This document shows, one piece after another, positions 56,388 through 64,000 of a stretch of DNA of 64,000 bases. Both the position numbers and the translations under genes were made by a program. The stretch is from Evansella tamaricis (lineage in GTDB: Bacteria; Bacillota; Bacilli; Bacillales; Salisediminibacteriaceae), in assembly GCF_019042215.1 (NCBI RefSeq), contig NZ_JAHQCS010000035.1, positions 1 to 64,000 of the forward strand. Reading direction: 5' to 3'. Position 1 is the stretch's first letter; every line of letters starts with the position of its first letter. A model generated the notes under the pieces. The model was not told where the DNA came from. It made no database searches and saw only the letters and a list, made by a program, of their open reading frames with translations.

Positions 56388-59300
56388 GTGCTTAAAAAAG
56401 GTGAAATAGTAGGAGCCTCTTTTTGGCCAGAACCAGTACAAGTGAAACACGTGGAAGTCATAGATAATGATTTGTATCTAGTAGAAGCAGTAGGGAGGGA
56501 GTCGAATCAATTTTTTGAAAACTATTTAGAGAAATATCAACTACAAGAGGTAGAACGTTACTCTGATGAAGATGCCTCTGATCGTTTGAAGGCGCGCTTC
56601 CAACACTATTTACAATATTACGTATTAAGAACGGAAAAGGAATACTCTCAAGCAAGGGCCCGTGGTAATAAAAATATGATTCCATTGCCACATCAAATTG
56701 AAGCAGTATATAGTAAAATGCTTCAAACACCGCAGATAAGATATCTATTAGCAGATGATCCAGGTGCAGGTAAAACGATAATGTCAGGAATGCTCATACG
56801 AGAATTAAAAGCACGGAACCTAATTAGAAAAACTTTGATCCTAGTCCCTCCTCTCGTTCTAAAGCAATGGCAAATGGAATTAAAAGAAAAATTTGATGAA
56901 GATTTTTTAATCATTACTCGGTCTTATTTAGATGCTTCCGGTGAATTAAATCCATTTGATATACATCAACAAGTGATTGCATCGGTATATTGGGCATCTA
57001 GAGAAGATATAAAAAATATAATAGTAAACTCCAATTTTGACTTAGTCATTGTAGATGAGGCGCATAAAATGGCAGCTTATACAGTTGGTCAGAAGAAACG
57101 GAAAGTGAAACGAACAAAAATGTTTCAACTTGGCGAGAACTTACTCAGGCATACAGAACATTGTTTGTTGTTAACAGCAACACCTCACAAAGGTGATAAG
57201 GAAAATTTCCGCCACCTCATGAGTTTGATTGATCATGATATCTTTTCCCAGTTAAACCGAGGAGATTCCATTTTCGAAAAAAGTAATCCTTATGTCATTC
57301 GTCGCTTAAAAGAAAATATGGTTAATTTTGATGGTACTCCGTTGTTCCCAAAGAGGACAACAAAAACACTAGGGTTCGACTTGAGTCCTGCGGAGATCGA
57401 CTTATATGAAGCAGTCACAGACTATGTGAGATATTACTTTAATCGAGCAAAACAAAATAACAAACCTAATGTTGCTTTTGCGATGATGATTTTACAAAGG
57501 CGTTTGAGCTCTTCGGTAGAAGCTATTTACTTATCCCTCTTCCGGCGTAGAGGGCGTTTACAGAAAGCATTGGAAACAGGTCGTAAAATTCAACGAGTTT
57601 TGGACTTTGAGGATTATGAAGATAGCTCAATTGAAGAACAAGAACTAATGGAAGAGTATGCTGAAGGAGAATATGAGGATCTAGATCTTGAAGAACTACA
57701 AGTGGAAATTGAAATGTTGGATCAATTGATTCGTAAGGCCAATATTATTCGACAAAATGAAAATGAGCGCAAGTTTTTGGAGTTGGAAAAAACATTATTC
57801 GGTGCTGGTGGTTTGTTAGCTCAGGGTGAGAAAATCTTAATATTTACCGAATCAAAAGATACTTTAAATTATTTAGAAAAAAAACTAAAAGCCTATGTTC
57901 CTGAGATTGCGAAAATTGTAGGTGACTTTTCCATGGATAGACGTCAGGTAGAAGTGGAGAAGTTTCGTAATGACCTTCAAATTATGATAGCAACAGATGC
58001 TGGCGGTGAATCAATTAACCTTCAATTTTGTAATCAAATGGTGAATTACGATATTCCTTGGAATCCTAATAGACTCGAACAGCGGATGGGGCGTATTCAC
58101 CGTATTGGTCAGAAAAATGAGGTTTTTGTATTTAATTTAGTAGCAACAAATACACGTGAAGGGGATGTGCTCATCAGGCTTCTCACAAAGATGGAGCAAA
58201 TGCGTGAAGACCTTGGACAAGAACTTGTTTATGATTTTATAGGTGAAGTTCTAGAAGATCATCAAGCTGATTTATCCTCAATTATGGAACAAGCGATTAC
58301 TGGACGTGAAAATTTAAACGAAGTTATTGAACATATGGAAAAAACGTTATCTGAAGAACATAAACGGTTGTTAGAGCTTGCTAAAAAAGAACGACTAGAC
58401 AATAATTTTGATTTACCTGGTGCCAAACGTTCTTTTGATGAAGTTTCTATGCAGAGCATACCAAATCGTTTTTACGGGCAATTTGTTATCAAAGGCTTAG
58501 AGAATACGAGAACACGCTTAAATGTTTCTGCTGATCAAAATACAGTACGAATTGATCGTTTTCCTAAACGTATTCGTGATTTTGCAAAAGACAATAAGCT
58601 TATGTTTAATTTTGAAGACTCTATCCGCTTTTCACTAACATCGAAAAAAGAAACGAATAAGTCACGGATGATAGAAAATGATGATCCACTGTTTAACCTA
58701 GTGATGAAACTTACAGCCAAAGAAATGCAACAAATAGTAATGCCACTTTATAAAGTGAATGCATCAGTTCAAGAATCAATAACAATGGAATTAAATTTGA
58801 TCACAATAGTTGACGGTAACGGTCGGGAGCTAGAACAGAAGTTGATGTTACTAGCTAAACGTGAGAAAGGTGAGTTTATCCATGTTTCACCGTATTTCCT
58901 TTTCCGCCAATCATTGGATGTAATTAGTAAATATTTTGATGAAGAGCAGGATATTACACGAAATGTTATTAATCAAGCTAGGAAAATTTTAAAGAGGATC
59001 CAACGAAAGCGTGAGGGTTATGCGAATCGAAAACGAGTATTTTTAAGAAAGTCTTTCGATGATCAAATGGGAACTTTACAAGATCGATTAAAGAAATATC
59101 AAGAAGAGAATATAGACGGGAAAAATAGTGCAATAATTAACCAAACCTATGCGCAAATTGATGAATTGGAAGACCGGAGTAAAGAACGCTTGAAAGAAAT
59201 TGATCGCGAGCGTTCCATCCAATTGAAACCTGTAAAACGTATTGCACAATTAAAAGTACAACCGAATGGCCAAGCCACTGAACGGATTATCCCAGAAGAT

Positions 59301-59564
59301 TATTTACCAATGATTGAATCCTATGAGTTGAAACAAGGCAGATTGAATGTAACAGTACAACCAGCATTCGGTTTAGTTGATTTCATTAGTGAAGAAACCG
59401 ATGGTGAAAATCGCTTAATACTAGTTACCAACGATTATTATCATTTAAAAAAACAATTAGTTGAGGAAGATTATGACCCCATAAAGAGTCGTGTTTATAT
59501 ATATGAGGTGAAAGAAAAGCAAATGACAGAATACCAATTAGAACATGGATACATGTATTTTTAA
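56388..59564 (+). CDS. brxHII: SNF2-type helicase in the BREX operon (BrxHII/DrmD-like)
   Basis: About 1058 aa. GTG 56376 opens the frame, but GTG 56388 after AAGAAGG gives the family-like start MLKKGEIVGASFWPEPVQV. The SF2/SNF2 core has ADDPGAGKTIMSG near residue 120, VIVDEAHKM near 222, LLTATPHKGD, FTESKDTLNYLE, ATDAGGESINLQF and QRMGRIHRIGQ near 565. A long charged C-terminus follows. It starts 30 bp after pglZ, where brxL stands in type 1 BREX. This helicase family also appears in DISARM (DrmD) and in types 3 and 5 BREX (BrxHII). Confidence 0.85.
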   Translation: MLKKGEIVGASFWPEPVQVKHVEVIDNDLYLVEAVGRESNQFFENYLEKYQLQEVERYSDEDASDRLKARFQHYLQYYVLRTEKEYSQARARGNKNMIPLPHQIEAVYSKMLQTPQIRYLLADDPGAGKTIMSGMLIRELKARNLIRKTLILVPPLVLKQWQMELKEKFDEDFLIITRSYLDASGELNPFDIHQQVIASVYWASREDIKNIIVNSNFDLVIVDEAHKMAAYTVGQKKRKVKRTKMFQLGENLLRHTEHCLLLTATPHKGDKENFRHLMSLIDHDIFSQLNRGDSIFEKSNPYVIRRLKENMVNFDGTPLFPKRTTKTLGFDLSPAEIDLYEAVTDYVRYYFNRAKQNNKPNVAFAMMILQRRLSSSVEAIYLSLFRRRGRLQKALETGRKIQRVLDFEDYEDSSIEEQELMEEYAEGEYEDLDLEELQVEIEMLDQLIRKANIIRQNENERKFLELEKTLFGAGGLLAQGEKILIFTESKDTLNYLEKKLKAYVPEIAKIVGDFSMDRRQVEVEKFRNDLQIMIATDAGGESINLQFCNQMVNYDIPWNPNRLEQRMGRIHRIGQKNEVFVFNLVATNTREGDVLIRLLTKMEQMREDLGQELVYDFIGEVLEDHQADLSSIMEQAITGRENLNEVIEHMEKTLSEEHKRLLELAKKERLDNNFDLPGAKRSFDEVSMQSIPNRFYGQFVIKGLENTRTRLNVSADQNTVRIDRFPKRIRDFAKDNKLMFNFEDSIRFSLTSKKETNKSRMIENDDPLFNLVMKLTAKEMQQIVMPLYKVNASVQESITMELNLITIVDGNGRELEQKLMLLAKREKGEFIHVSPYFLFRQSLDVISKYFDEEQDITRNVINQARKILKRIQRKREGYANRKRVFLRKSFDDQMGTLQDRLKKYQEENIDGKNSAIINQTYAQIDELEDRSKERLKEIDRERSIQLKPVKRIAQLKVQPNGQATERIIPEDYLPMIESYELKQGRLNVTVQPAFGLVDFISEETDGENRLILVTNDYYHLKKQLVEEDYDPIKSRVYIYEVKEKQMTEYQLEHGYMYF

Positions 59565-59735
59565 GAGAAAGTGGGAGATATTAGGTAAATTTGATGAATT
59601 AACTCTTTGGATAGAGTATTTCCACCTATTTGATCCTAGTTATAAGATGTAAACCATTTAGATAGAGGAAGATAGGGTTAAAATGACGCAATCCTTATCT
59701 GACTTACTATCTAACACCTTGTTTTAATAGGCTAT

Positions 59736-59784
59736 GTAGAAAGACAAAGTCTGGGAAACAAGACCATACTTTGTCTTTTTCTAC
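59736..59784 (+). terminator. Terminator after the BREX helicase
   Basis: GTAGAAAGACAAAGT pairs with ACTTTGTCTTTTTCTAC, with a two-base bulge. The stem separates BREX from the YdbC/Z1 cassette, though no strong new promoter is visible in the 55 bp that follow. Confidence 0.7.
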
Positions 59785-59838
59785 ACTTTACCAATAAAAT
59801 AACGAAAAAATAAATGTACAATAGAGGAGAGATGGCAA

Positions 59839-60063
59839 GTGGCTGAATTGAAATACGAAATTACGGAAAGTTTTGGTGCTATATCAGAATCTCCAAAAGG
59901 ATGGAAAAAAGAAGTAAATCTAATTAGTTGGAATGGGCGAACTCCCAGGTATGATATACGAGATTGGGCACCTAACCATGAAAAGATGGGGAAAGGAGTC
60001 ACTTGCTCAAAAGAAGAGTTAAAGGCATTGAGGGATATTTTAAATGGAATGGAGTTAGATTAA
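59839..60063 (+). CDS. YdbC/PC4-like single-stranded-DNA-binding protein
   Basis: 74 aa, start GTG 59839 behind GGAGAG. The segments KYEITESFGAIS, GWKKEVNLISWNGR and DIRDWAPNHEKMGKG, followed by TCSKEELKAL, are the full YdbC family pattern. This is a bacterial relative of the PC4 coactivator that binds single-stranded DNA as a dimer. Here it is followed by only one base before the TTG start of a Z1 ATPase, so the two are co-translated. YdbC is normally a stand-alone housekeeping gene in Firmicutes, so a copy locked to a Z1 gene is unusual. Confidence 0.8.
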   Translation: MAELKYEITESFGAISESPKGWKKEVNLISWNGRTPRYDIRDWAPNHEKMGKGVTCSKEELKALRDILNGMELD

Positions 60064-60064
60064 A

Positions 60065-62242
60065 TTGACACATACAACTACCATACAGACAAATGGTAAT
60101 TTCTATAAGAAATTAGCAGAGAAGAACCAATATGATACAGAAACCCGTGTTTGTATAGAAAATACTGTGGAAAATCTTATGAAAATGGAAACGACAGTTG
60201 ATAGACCAGGGATGTTGCTTGGTAAAATTCAAAGTGGGAAAACCAGGACATTTATAGGGGCAACAGCGCTATCCTTTGATAACGGATACGATATTACTAT
60301 TGTACTAACTAAGGGTACTCGTGCACTTGCTCAACAAACCTATGAGAGATTAAAAACAGAATTTGACGATTTTAAATATGATGACGTTGTGCAAATTTTT
60401 GATATTATGTCACTACCAGATAATCTTGCAAACTATGAGCTTGATCAAAAGTTATTGATTGTAGCTAAAAAACAAAAAGATAATTTAAGCCGACTCAAAA
60501 AGGCTTTGTTTGAAACGTATCCAATGTTAGCTGGAAGAAAAATATTAATTATAGATGATGAAGCTGATTTTGCGAGTGTTGGCTTTTCAAAAACAAATAG
60601 AGAAACAACTGAGATAAATAAGATAGCAGGACAAATTGATGACTTGCGAAAAGAGTTATCGGATTGTGATTTCCTTCAAGTTACGGCAACTCCATACTCT
60701 TTATACTTACAACCAGAAACCCTTAGGGTGGATGGCAGTAATATAGAATTTAAACCAGTGAAACCAGCGTTTACAGAATTAGTGCCAGTTCCAGATGCTT
60801 ATATAGGTGGAGATTACTACTTTGAGGAAAGTGAAGAAGATGATTCAATAGCTTCGTACATTTACGAATCCATTGAATTAGATGAATTGCACGTACTCAA
60901 GAAACAAGATAGGCGCCGTTTTAAAATCGAAGAGGCTTTAACTAGTTATAAAATTAAATCATTAAGAAATGCTGTTTTGAATTTTATTGTCGGAGGAGTT
61001 ATTAGGCAAAATCAAGAAAAGCACTCGGGTAATCGACTAAAGAAGTATAGTTTTATAGTTCATACAGAACAAGCAAAACAAGCTCATGAATGGCAAGAGG
61101 AAATTGTAATAGAACTTAAAGAACAACTAAGAATGATAGTAGATGAAGATCCTGTCCTATTAAGTAGACTCATCCGTGCTTCCTATGAAAATATGAAACA
61201 ATCACTACTCGTTTTAGATCGCTACTTGCCAGATTATGAAGAAGTGAAACAAGATGTTATAACTGCAATTAGACGTGACTTTCTCATGATCACAAAAGTT
61301 AATTCTGAAAAGGATGTTAACCAACTTCTTGATGACACGGGACAATTAAAGCTTCGTACACCATTAAACATTTTTATAGGCGGACAAATTTTAGACCGTG
61401 GAATAACTATAGGAAATCTTATTGGGTTCTACTACGGAAGAAATCCGAAAACGTTTCAACAAGATACGGTATTGCAGCATTCTCGTATGTTTGGTTATAG
61501 ACCTTTAGAAGACTTAGCTGTCACTCGTTTTTATACTACAAAATCCATTTATGATGTAATGGAAAAAATACATGAGTTTGATTCAGCGTTACGGAATGCA
61601 TTTGAAAAAGGCGGACAGGAAAAAGGGGTTGTATTTATTCAAAAAGACACGAAGAATCAATTAATCCCTTGTTCACCTAACAAATTACTATTATCGAAAA
61701 CTACGACTTTAAAACCGTACAAACGGATTCTTCCAATAGGATTTCAAACAGGGTATAAAACGTATATAACAGACAAAATTAATAAGCTTGATAGTAATGT
61801 AAATCAAATAGCTCCTAATGAGGAACCTGTCCTTGTCGATATTGAAGAAGCATTAAAAGTGGTCAATCAAATTAAGGATACATTTGATACGAGAGTTGGA
61901 GAGACATGGGATGAGAAAGCATTTATATCTTCTCTAGAATACCTCTCTCGTAATACTGATAGTCAACATAAAGGGAAAGTTTGGATTATAGTCCGCAAAG
62001 GTAGAAACATTGGTCGTATCCGCCAAGACGGACGGTACGAGGATGCTCCAGATACACCAAAAGGCTCTACTAGTGAATTACGGATTGCAAAGCAATTTGC
62101 GACAGATATTCCAGCCTTGATTCTTTTAAGGCAAAATGGAGATGAAGAAAAAGGATGGCGTGGTTGCCCATTCTGGTGGCCAGTCCTTGTAACACCGGGT
62201 AATACACAAACAGTAATTTTCGCTAGTGAGGCGAATGAATAA
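60065..62242 (+). CDS. Z1-domain ATPase/helicase-like protein
   Basis: 725 aa, TTG 60065, with GGAG ten bases upstream inside the end of the YdbC-like gene. P-loop LLGKIQSGKTRTFIGATAL lies near residue 50 and the Walker-B-like ILIIDDEADFASVGF near 160. VTATPYSLYL follows near 208. The Z1 core is IFIGGQILDRGITIGNLIGF near 436, then QDTVLQHSRMFGYRP. Z1 ATPases accompany restriction-like and MutL/AIPR (mza) defence systems, but no methyltransferase, MutL or AIPR gene is near this one. Partners here are the YdbC-like protein before it and an acidic protein after it. Confidence 0.85.
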   Translation: MTHTTTIQTNGNFYKKLAEKNQYDTETRVCIENTVENLMKMETTVDRPGMLLGKIQSGKTRTFIGATALSFDNGYDITIVLTKGTRALAQQTYERLKTEFDDFKYDDVVQIFDIMSLPDNLANYELDQKLLIVAKKQKDNLSRLKKALFETYPMLAGRKILIIDDEADFASVGFSKTNRETTEINKIAGQIDDLRKELSDCDFLQVTATPYSLYLQPETLRVDGSNIEFKPVKPAFTELVPVPDAYIGGDYYFEESEEDDSIASYIYESIELDELHVLKKQDRRRFKIEEALTSYKIKSLRNAVLNFIVGGVIRQNQEKHSGNRLKKYSFIVHTEQAKQAHEWQEEIVIELKEQLRMIVDEDPVLLSRLIRASYENMKQSLLVLDRYLPDYEEVKQDVITAIRRDFLMITKVNSEKDVNQLLDDTGQLKLRTPLNIFIGGQILDRGITIGNLIGFYYGRNPKTFQQDTVLQHSRMFGYRPLEDLAVTRFYTTKSIYDVMEKIHEFDSALRNAFEKGGQEKGVVFIQKDTKNQLIPCSPNKLLLSKTTTLKPYKRILPIGFQTGYKTYITDKINKLDSNVNQIAPNEEPVLVDIEEALKVVNQIKDTFDTRVGETWDEKAFISSLEYLSRNTDSQHKGKVWIIVRKGRNIGRIRQDGRYEDAPDTPKGSTSELRIAKQFATDIPALILLRQNGDEEKGWRGCPFWWPVLVTPGNTQTVIFASEANE

Positions 62243-62274
62243 TAAAAGACACAGTATAATAATGGAGGGTTAAA

Positions 62275-62664
62275 ATGGAATTAAAAGATTTAGAGCCAGA
62301 AATAGTTGGGGTTTGTGTGTTTGAATCGGACATTGAGAAATTTGCTAAGGAATATATAAAATTTCGGTCAGATGTTGATGTTGAGGTCAAGGTAATAATA
62401 AAAAAGGGTGAGAAGGAACCAGAGTTACTAGTATCATTAAATAGCGAGATTTTAACGCAAGAAGATGATGAAGATTTATTAGAGATGTCAATTGATAAAC
62501 TTGATCCAGTTCATAATGGTAAATTAATTTTAGGTGAACTTATCGAAGAAATCGATGGTTCCAATATTTTACCCAATTATGGTGAAGATGAAGAACAAAG
62601 AAAATATATAATTGTCGAAGTTCCATTTGATAGTTATATGGAAGAGATGGGTTATAAGAGATAA
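62275..62664 (+). CDS. Acidic hypothetical protein of the Z1 cassette
   Basis: 129 aa, ATG 62275 behind GGAGGG. It is strongly acidic, with stretches such as TQEDDEDLLEMSIDKLDP and NYGEDEEQRKYIIVEVP, and has a strand-rich middle (VDVEVKVIIKKG, then ELLVSLNSE). It lies 32 bp after the Z1 stop and ends 5 bp before a terminator hairpin, so it is the third member of the YdbC-Z1 unit. I recognise no family. An acidic DNA mimic, inhibitor or antitoxin-like partner are options without proof. Confidence 0.55.
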   Translation: MELKDLEPEIVGVCVFESDIEKFAKEYIKFRSDVDVEVKVIIKKGEKEPELLVSLNSEILTQEDDEDLLEMSIDKLDPVHNGKLILGELIEEIDGSNILPNYGEDEEQRKYIIVEVPFDSYMEEMGYKR

Positions 62665-62668
62665 ACAG

Positions 62669-62700
62669 AGAAGCGGTGCGCTTTGCACCGATTCTTTGTT
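62669..62700 (+). terminator. Terminator of the YdbC-Z1 cassette
   Basis: CGGTGC and GCACCG pair around GCTTT, extended by AGAAG with ATTCTT, followed by TTGTTATT. Confidence 0.7.
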
Positions 62701-62849
62701 ATTATGTCAAACCTAAGTACTATTCAGGTTTACAAAATTTGCAAATAGAGACTAGTCTTTGTTTATTACCCTTGCAAGTGAAAGTTAATGTATTGTGGTA
62801 TAAAATGTAATTGTAGCCCAATATAATATATTAGGGAGGAATAAGAAGA

Positions 62850-63446
62850 ATGCTAGGATGTATTTATCTTATTAAATTAGATAGTGGAAAAGTTATACCT
62901 GCAATATGTTTAGAGCATCATTCAAGTTATTGCTTATTCTCCCAAATAGTCTCTGCATCCAAAGAAGATATATTTAATGCACAAAGTCAAAAAGCAATGA
63001 TAAATCAAAATAAAGGTAAACCAGACAATGATAAGATAAAAATACGTGGGAAATATGAAATAAATAGTATTTATATTGGAAAACCAAATGGATTAAAAGA
63101 CAAGTCAATTGTTCTAGTCAAAAGGAATTTTAAAGTAACTGAAAAAAATTTGATTAAGAAAATTGCAGAAGTGAATGAATTAGTTGTATCGGATTGTTTG
63201 GCATTAAGTAAAGAGATTGATAAGAGAAATAAATTGCAAAAAGAAATGCATATTTTAAAAAAGAAAATTAAACTTGCTGAAATAAATAATGAAAAGTATT
63301 CTCATTATGAACTAAGAATAGACGAAATTTTGAAAGAGTTAGGATATCCATTAAGTAAAAAGAAAAAGAAAGGTGCTTATCAAAATTATAGGGAAGTACC
63401 TAATAAAGGTTTTATTAAAACGTATTTAGGTGGTCGTGGGCGATAG
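62850..63446 (+). CDS. Hypothetical basic protein at the right end of the island
   Basis: 198 aa, ATG 62850 behind GGGAGGAA. The N-terminal 40 residues (MLGCIYLIKLDSGKVIPAIC, then YCLFSQIV) have the strand pattern of small beta-barrels such as PemK/MazF or SH3-like folds. The middle is a charged helix (DKRNKLQKEMHILKKKIKLA), and the C-terminus is very basic (LSKKKKKGAYQNY, GGRGR). No family is recognised. It is the last gene before the right att site, a place where toxins or accessory modules often sit. Confidence 0.5.
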   Translation: MLGCIYLIKLDSGKVIPAICLEHHSSYCLFSQIVSASKEDIFNAQSQKAMINQNKGKPDNDKIKIRGKYEINSIYIGKPNGLKDKSIVLVKRNFKVTEKNLIKKIAEVNELVVSDCLALSKEIDKRNKLQKEMHILKKKIKLAEINNEKYSHYELRIDEILKELGYPLSKKKKKGAYQNYREVPNKGFIKTYLGGRGR

Positions 63447-63555
63447 ATTTCTTTACTATTTTTGCCTAAGATATTTTGAAAAAGTTTATAATCCCGCATC
63501 AGCTATCTATAATATTAAAAAAGGAAATGTATCAAAAGATACACCCCTAAATCAT

Positions 63556-63575
63556 TTTTACACAAATTTTACACA
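63556..63575 (+). repeat. Right arm-type repeat TTTTACACA x2
   Basis: Exact copy of the 20-mer at 541-560, in the same orientation, 45 bp before the right att core. Confidence 0.6.
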
Positions 63576-63619
63576 CATATAGCGTGGCACCCAATAAAAT
63601 CAATGGTTTCTACGCTATA

Positions 63620-63650
63620 TCGACCCCGACCACCAGTACCATTACATAAA
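63620..63650 (+). repeat. Right attachment site (partial tRNA-Leu copy)
   Basis: 30 of 31 bases match 398-428, including the T-loop half, the CCA and ATTACATAAA. Upstream of it there is no tRNA sequence, so this copy is a displaced tRNA end, as left by integration. Confidence 0.85.
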
Positions 63651-63666
63651 AAGTTTAATAATTATT

Positions 63667-63708
63667 AAAAACTCACAAATGTTGCTAAATCAACATTTGT
63701 GAGTTTTT
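63667..63708. terminator. Perfect 18-bp terminator after the right att site
   Basis: AAAAACTCACAAATGTTG pairs without mismatch with CAACATTTGTGAGTTTTT around CTAAAT. It is a better stem than the related one at 455-502. It may be the original tRNA-operon terminator pushed away by the island, and it can also stop the minus-strand gene to its right. Confidence 0.8.
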
Positions 63709-63869
63709 CGTTTTTTCACACGAATCTACACTTAACCATTTAGCAGATATTAATAATATTTAAGCTACATCAATCACACAATGCTCTATCCCCCTATTGA
63801 TTTATACATGTGGAGAGGATAGGGGACTGATGGTATAGGGTGTCCCTCTATCCCCTTTCCACTCTTACT

Positions 63870-64000
63870 CTACAGAAAATTTTCCCTTGTCCATCTGCAA
63901 AAATCTTTGAATAAATGAACTAATTCTGGACTTGCCTTCGATTCGATTTCATCCCAAGTCTGGTATTTTTCAGACCTTGCAAAGCTATGATTTACCCCTG
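63870..64000 (-). CDS. 3' end of a minus-strand gene, partial
   Basis: The last 43 codons, entering from beyond the window, read GVNHSFARSEKYQTWDEIES and then ELVHLFKDFCRWTRENFL before a TAG at 63870-63872. Codon use and composition look like a real coding end. Family is not recognised. It lies outside the att-bounded island and so probably belongs to the host chromosome or a second element. Confidence 0.5.
   Translation of the reverse strand, partial: GVNHSFARSEKYQTWDEIESKASPELVHLFKDFCRWTRENFL

Noticed and set aside
56388-59564. DISARM system, because the helicase resembles DrmD
   Set aside because: No drmA, drmB, drmC or DISARM methyltransferase is nearby, while brxA, brxB, brxC, pglX and pglZ lie directly upstream.
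60065-62242. Assignment of the Z1 gene to the mza system
   Set aside because: No MutL-like or AIPR gene occurs in the window.
1-64000. Intact prophage
   Set aside because: No capsid, portal, terminase, tail or lysis genes were found; the integrases are broken and the cargo is defence and metabolic genes.

Overview
The window looks like chromosomal DNA from a member of the Bacillaceae (Bacillus in the broad sense). It is AT-rich with strong AGGAGG-type ribosome binding sites, TTGACA/TATAAT-like promoters and Bacillus-type tRNA genes. Four tRNA genes (Gly, Cys, Leu, Leu) open the window at 21-419. A 31-bp copy of the 3' end of the last tRNA-Leu, with one mismatch, recurs at 63620-63650. It is preceded by the same 20-bp TTTTACACA direct repeat that lies just inside the left end (541-560 and 63556-63575). 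I read the roughly 63.2 kb between the two copies as one integrated genomic island inserted at the 3' end of tRNA-Leu(CAA). Its own tyrosine integrase (4437-5364, minus) has lost its C-terminus to a stop and a frameshift, so the island is probably fixed.

Layout. (1) 754-4268: an AAA ATPase / subtilisin-like protease pair of the IetAS defence type, with an HTH tail on the ATPase and a symmetric set of ATTCGAT boxes at its promoter. (2) 4.4-12 kb: decayed integrase, decayed small gene, a PD-(D/E)XK-like protein, an excisionase-type HTH protein behind three 10-bp repeats, orphan genes, REP-like repeats and an IS91-family unit with a broken recombinase. (3) 12.2-23.2 kb: a catabolic cluster with a ROK regulator, uridine-phosphorylase-like enzyme, complete ECF transporter (two ATPases, S, T), FGGY sugar kinase, GH172 (DUF2961) enzyme, broken PfkB fructokinase and GH32 beta-fructofuranosidase. 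It looks built for importing and breaking down a fructose-containing or nucleoside-like compound. (4) 23.2-29.4 kb: a relic of a GmrSD-like (DUF262/DUF1524) nuclease, then an XRE regulator with a degenerate ImmA-type active site, divergent from sbcDC and sharing twin palindromes with it. (5) 30.2-38.2 kb: a four-gene Wadjet system in the order jetD-jetA-jetB-jetC. (6) 38.4-45.1 kb: a helicase relic, a ParB-like gene and a 1628-aa helicase with a Vsr/DUF559-like nuclease domain. (7) 45.4-59.6 kb: a BREX operon brxA-brxB-brxC-pglX-pglZ followed by a SNF2-type helicase in place of brxL. (8) 59.8-63.4 kb: a YdbC/PC4-like ssDNA-binding protein, a Z1-domain ATPase, an acidic small protein and an unrecognised basic protein. 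After the right att site there is the tRNA operon terminator and the 3' end of a minus-strand gene.

As a whole this is a stacked defence island. Mobility genes and some passengers are broken, while almost all defence genes have full-length frames. The parts most likely to be new are the YdbC-Z1-acidic protein cassette at the end of a BREX operon that lacks brxL, the palindrome-controlled XRE/sbcDC unit, and the ECF/GH172/GH32/phosphorylase catabolic cluster. All assignments come from reading the sequence and from remembered family signatures. No database search was possible.
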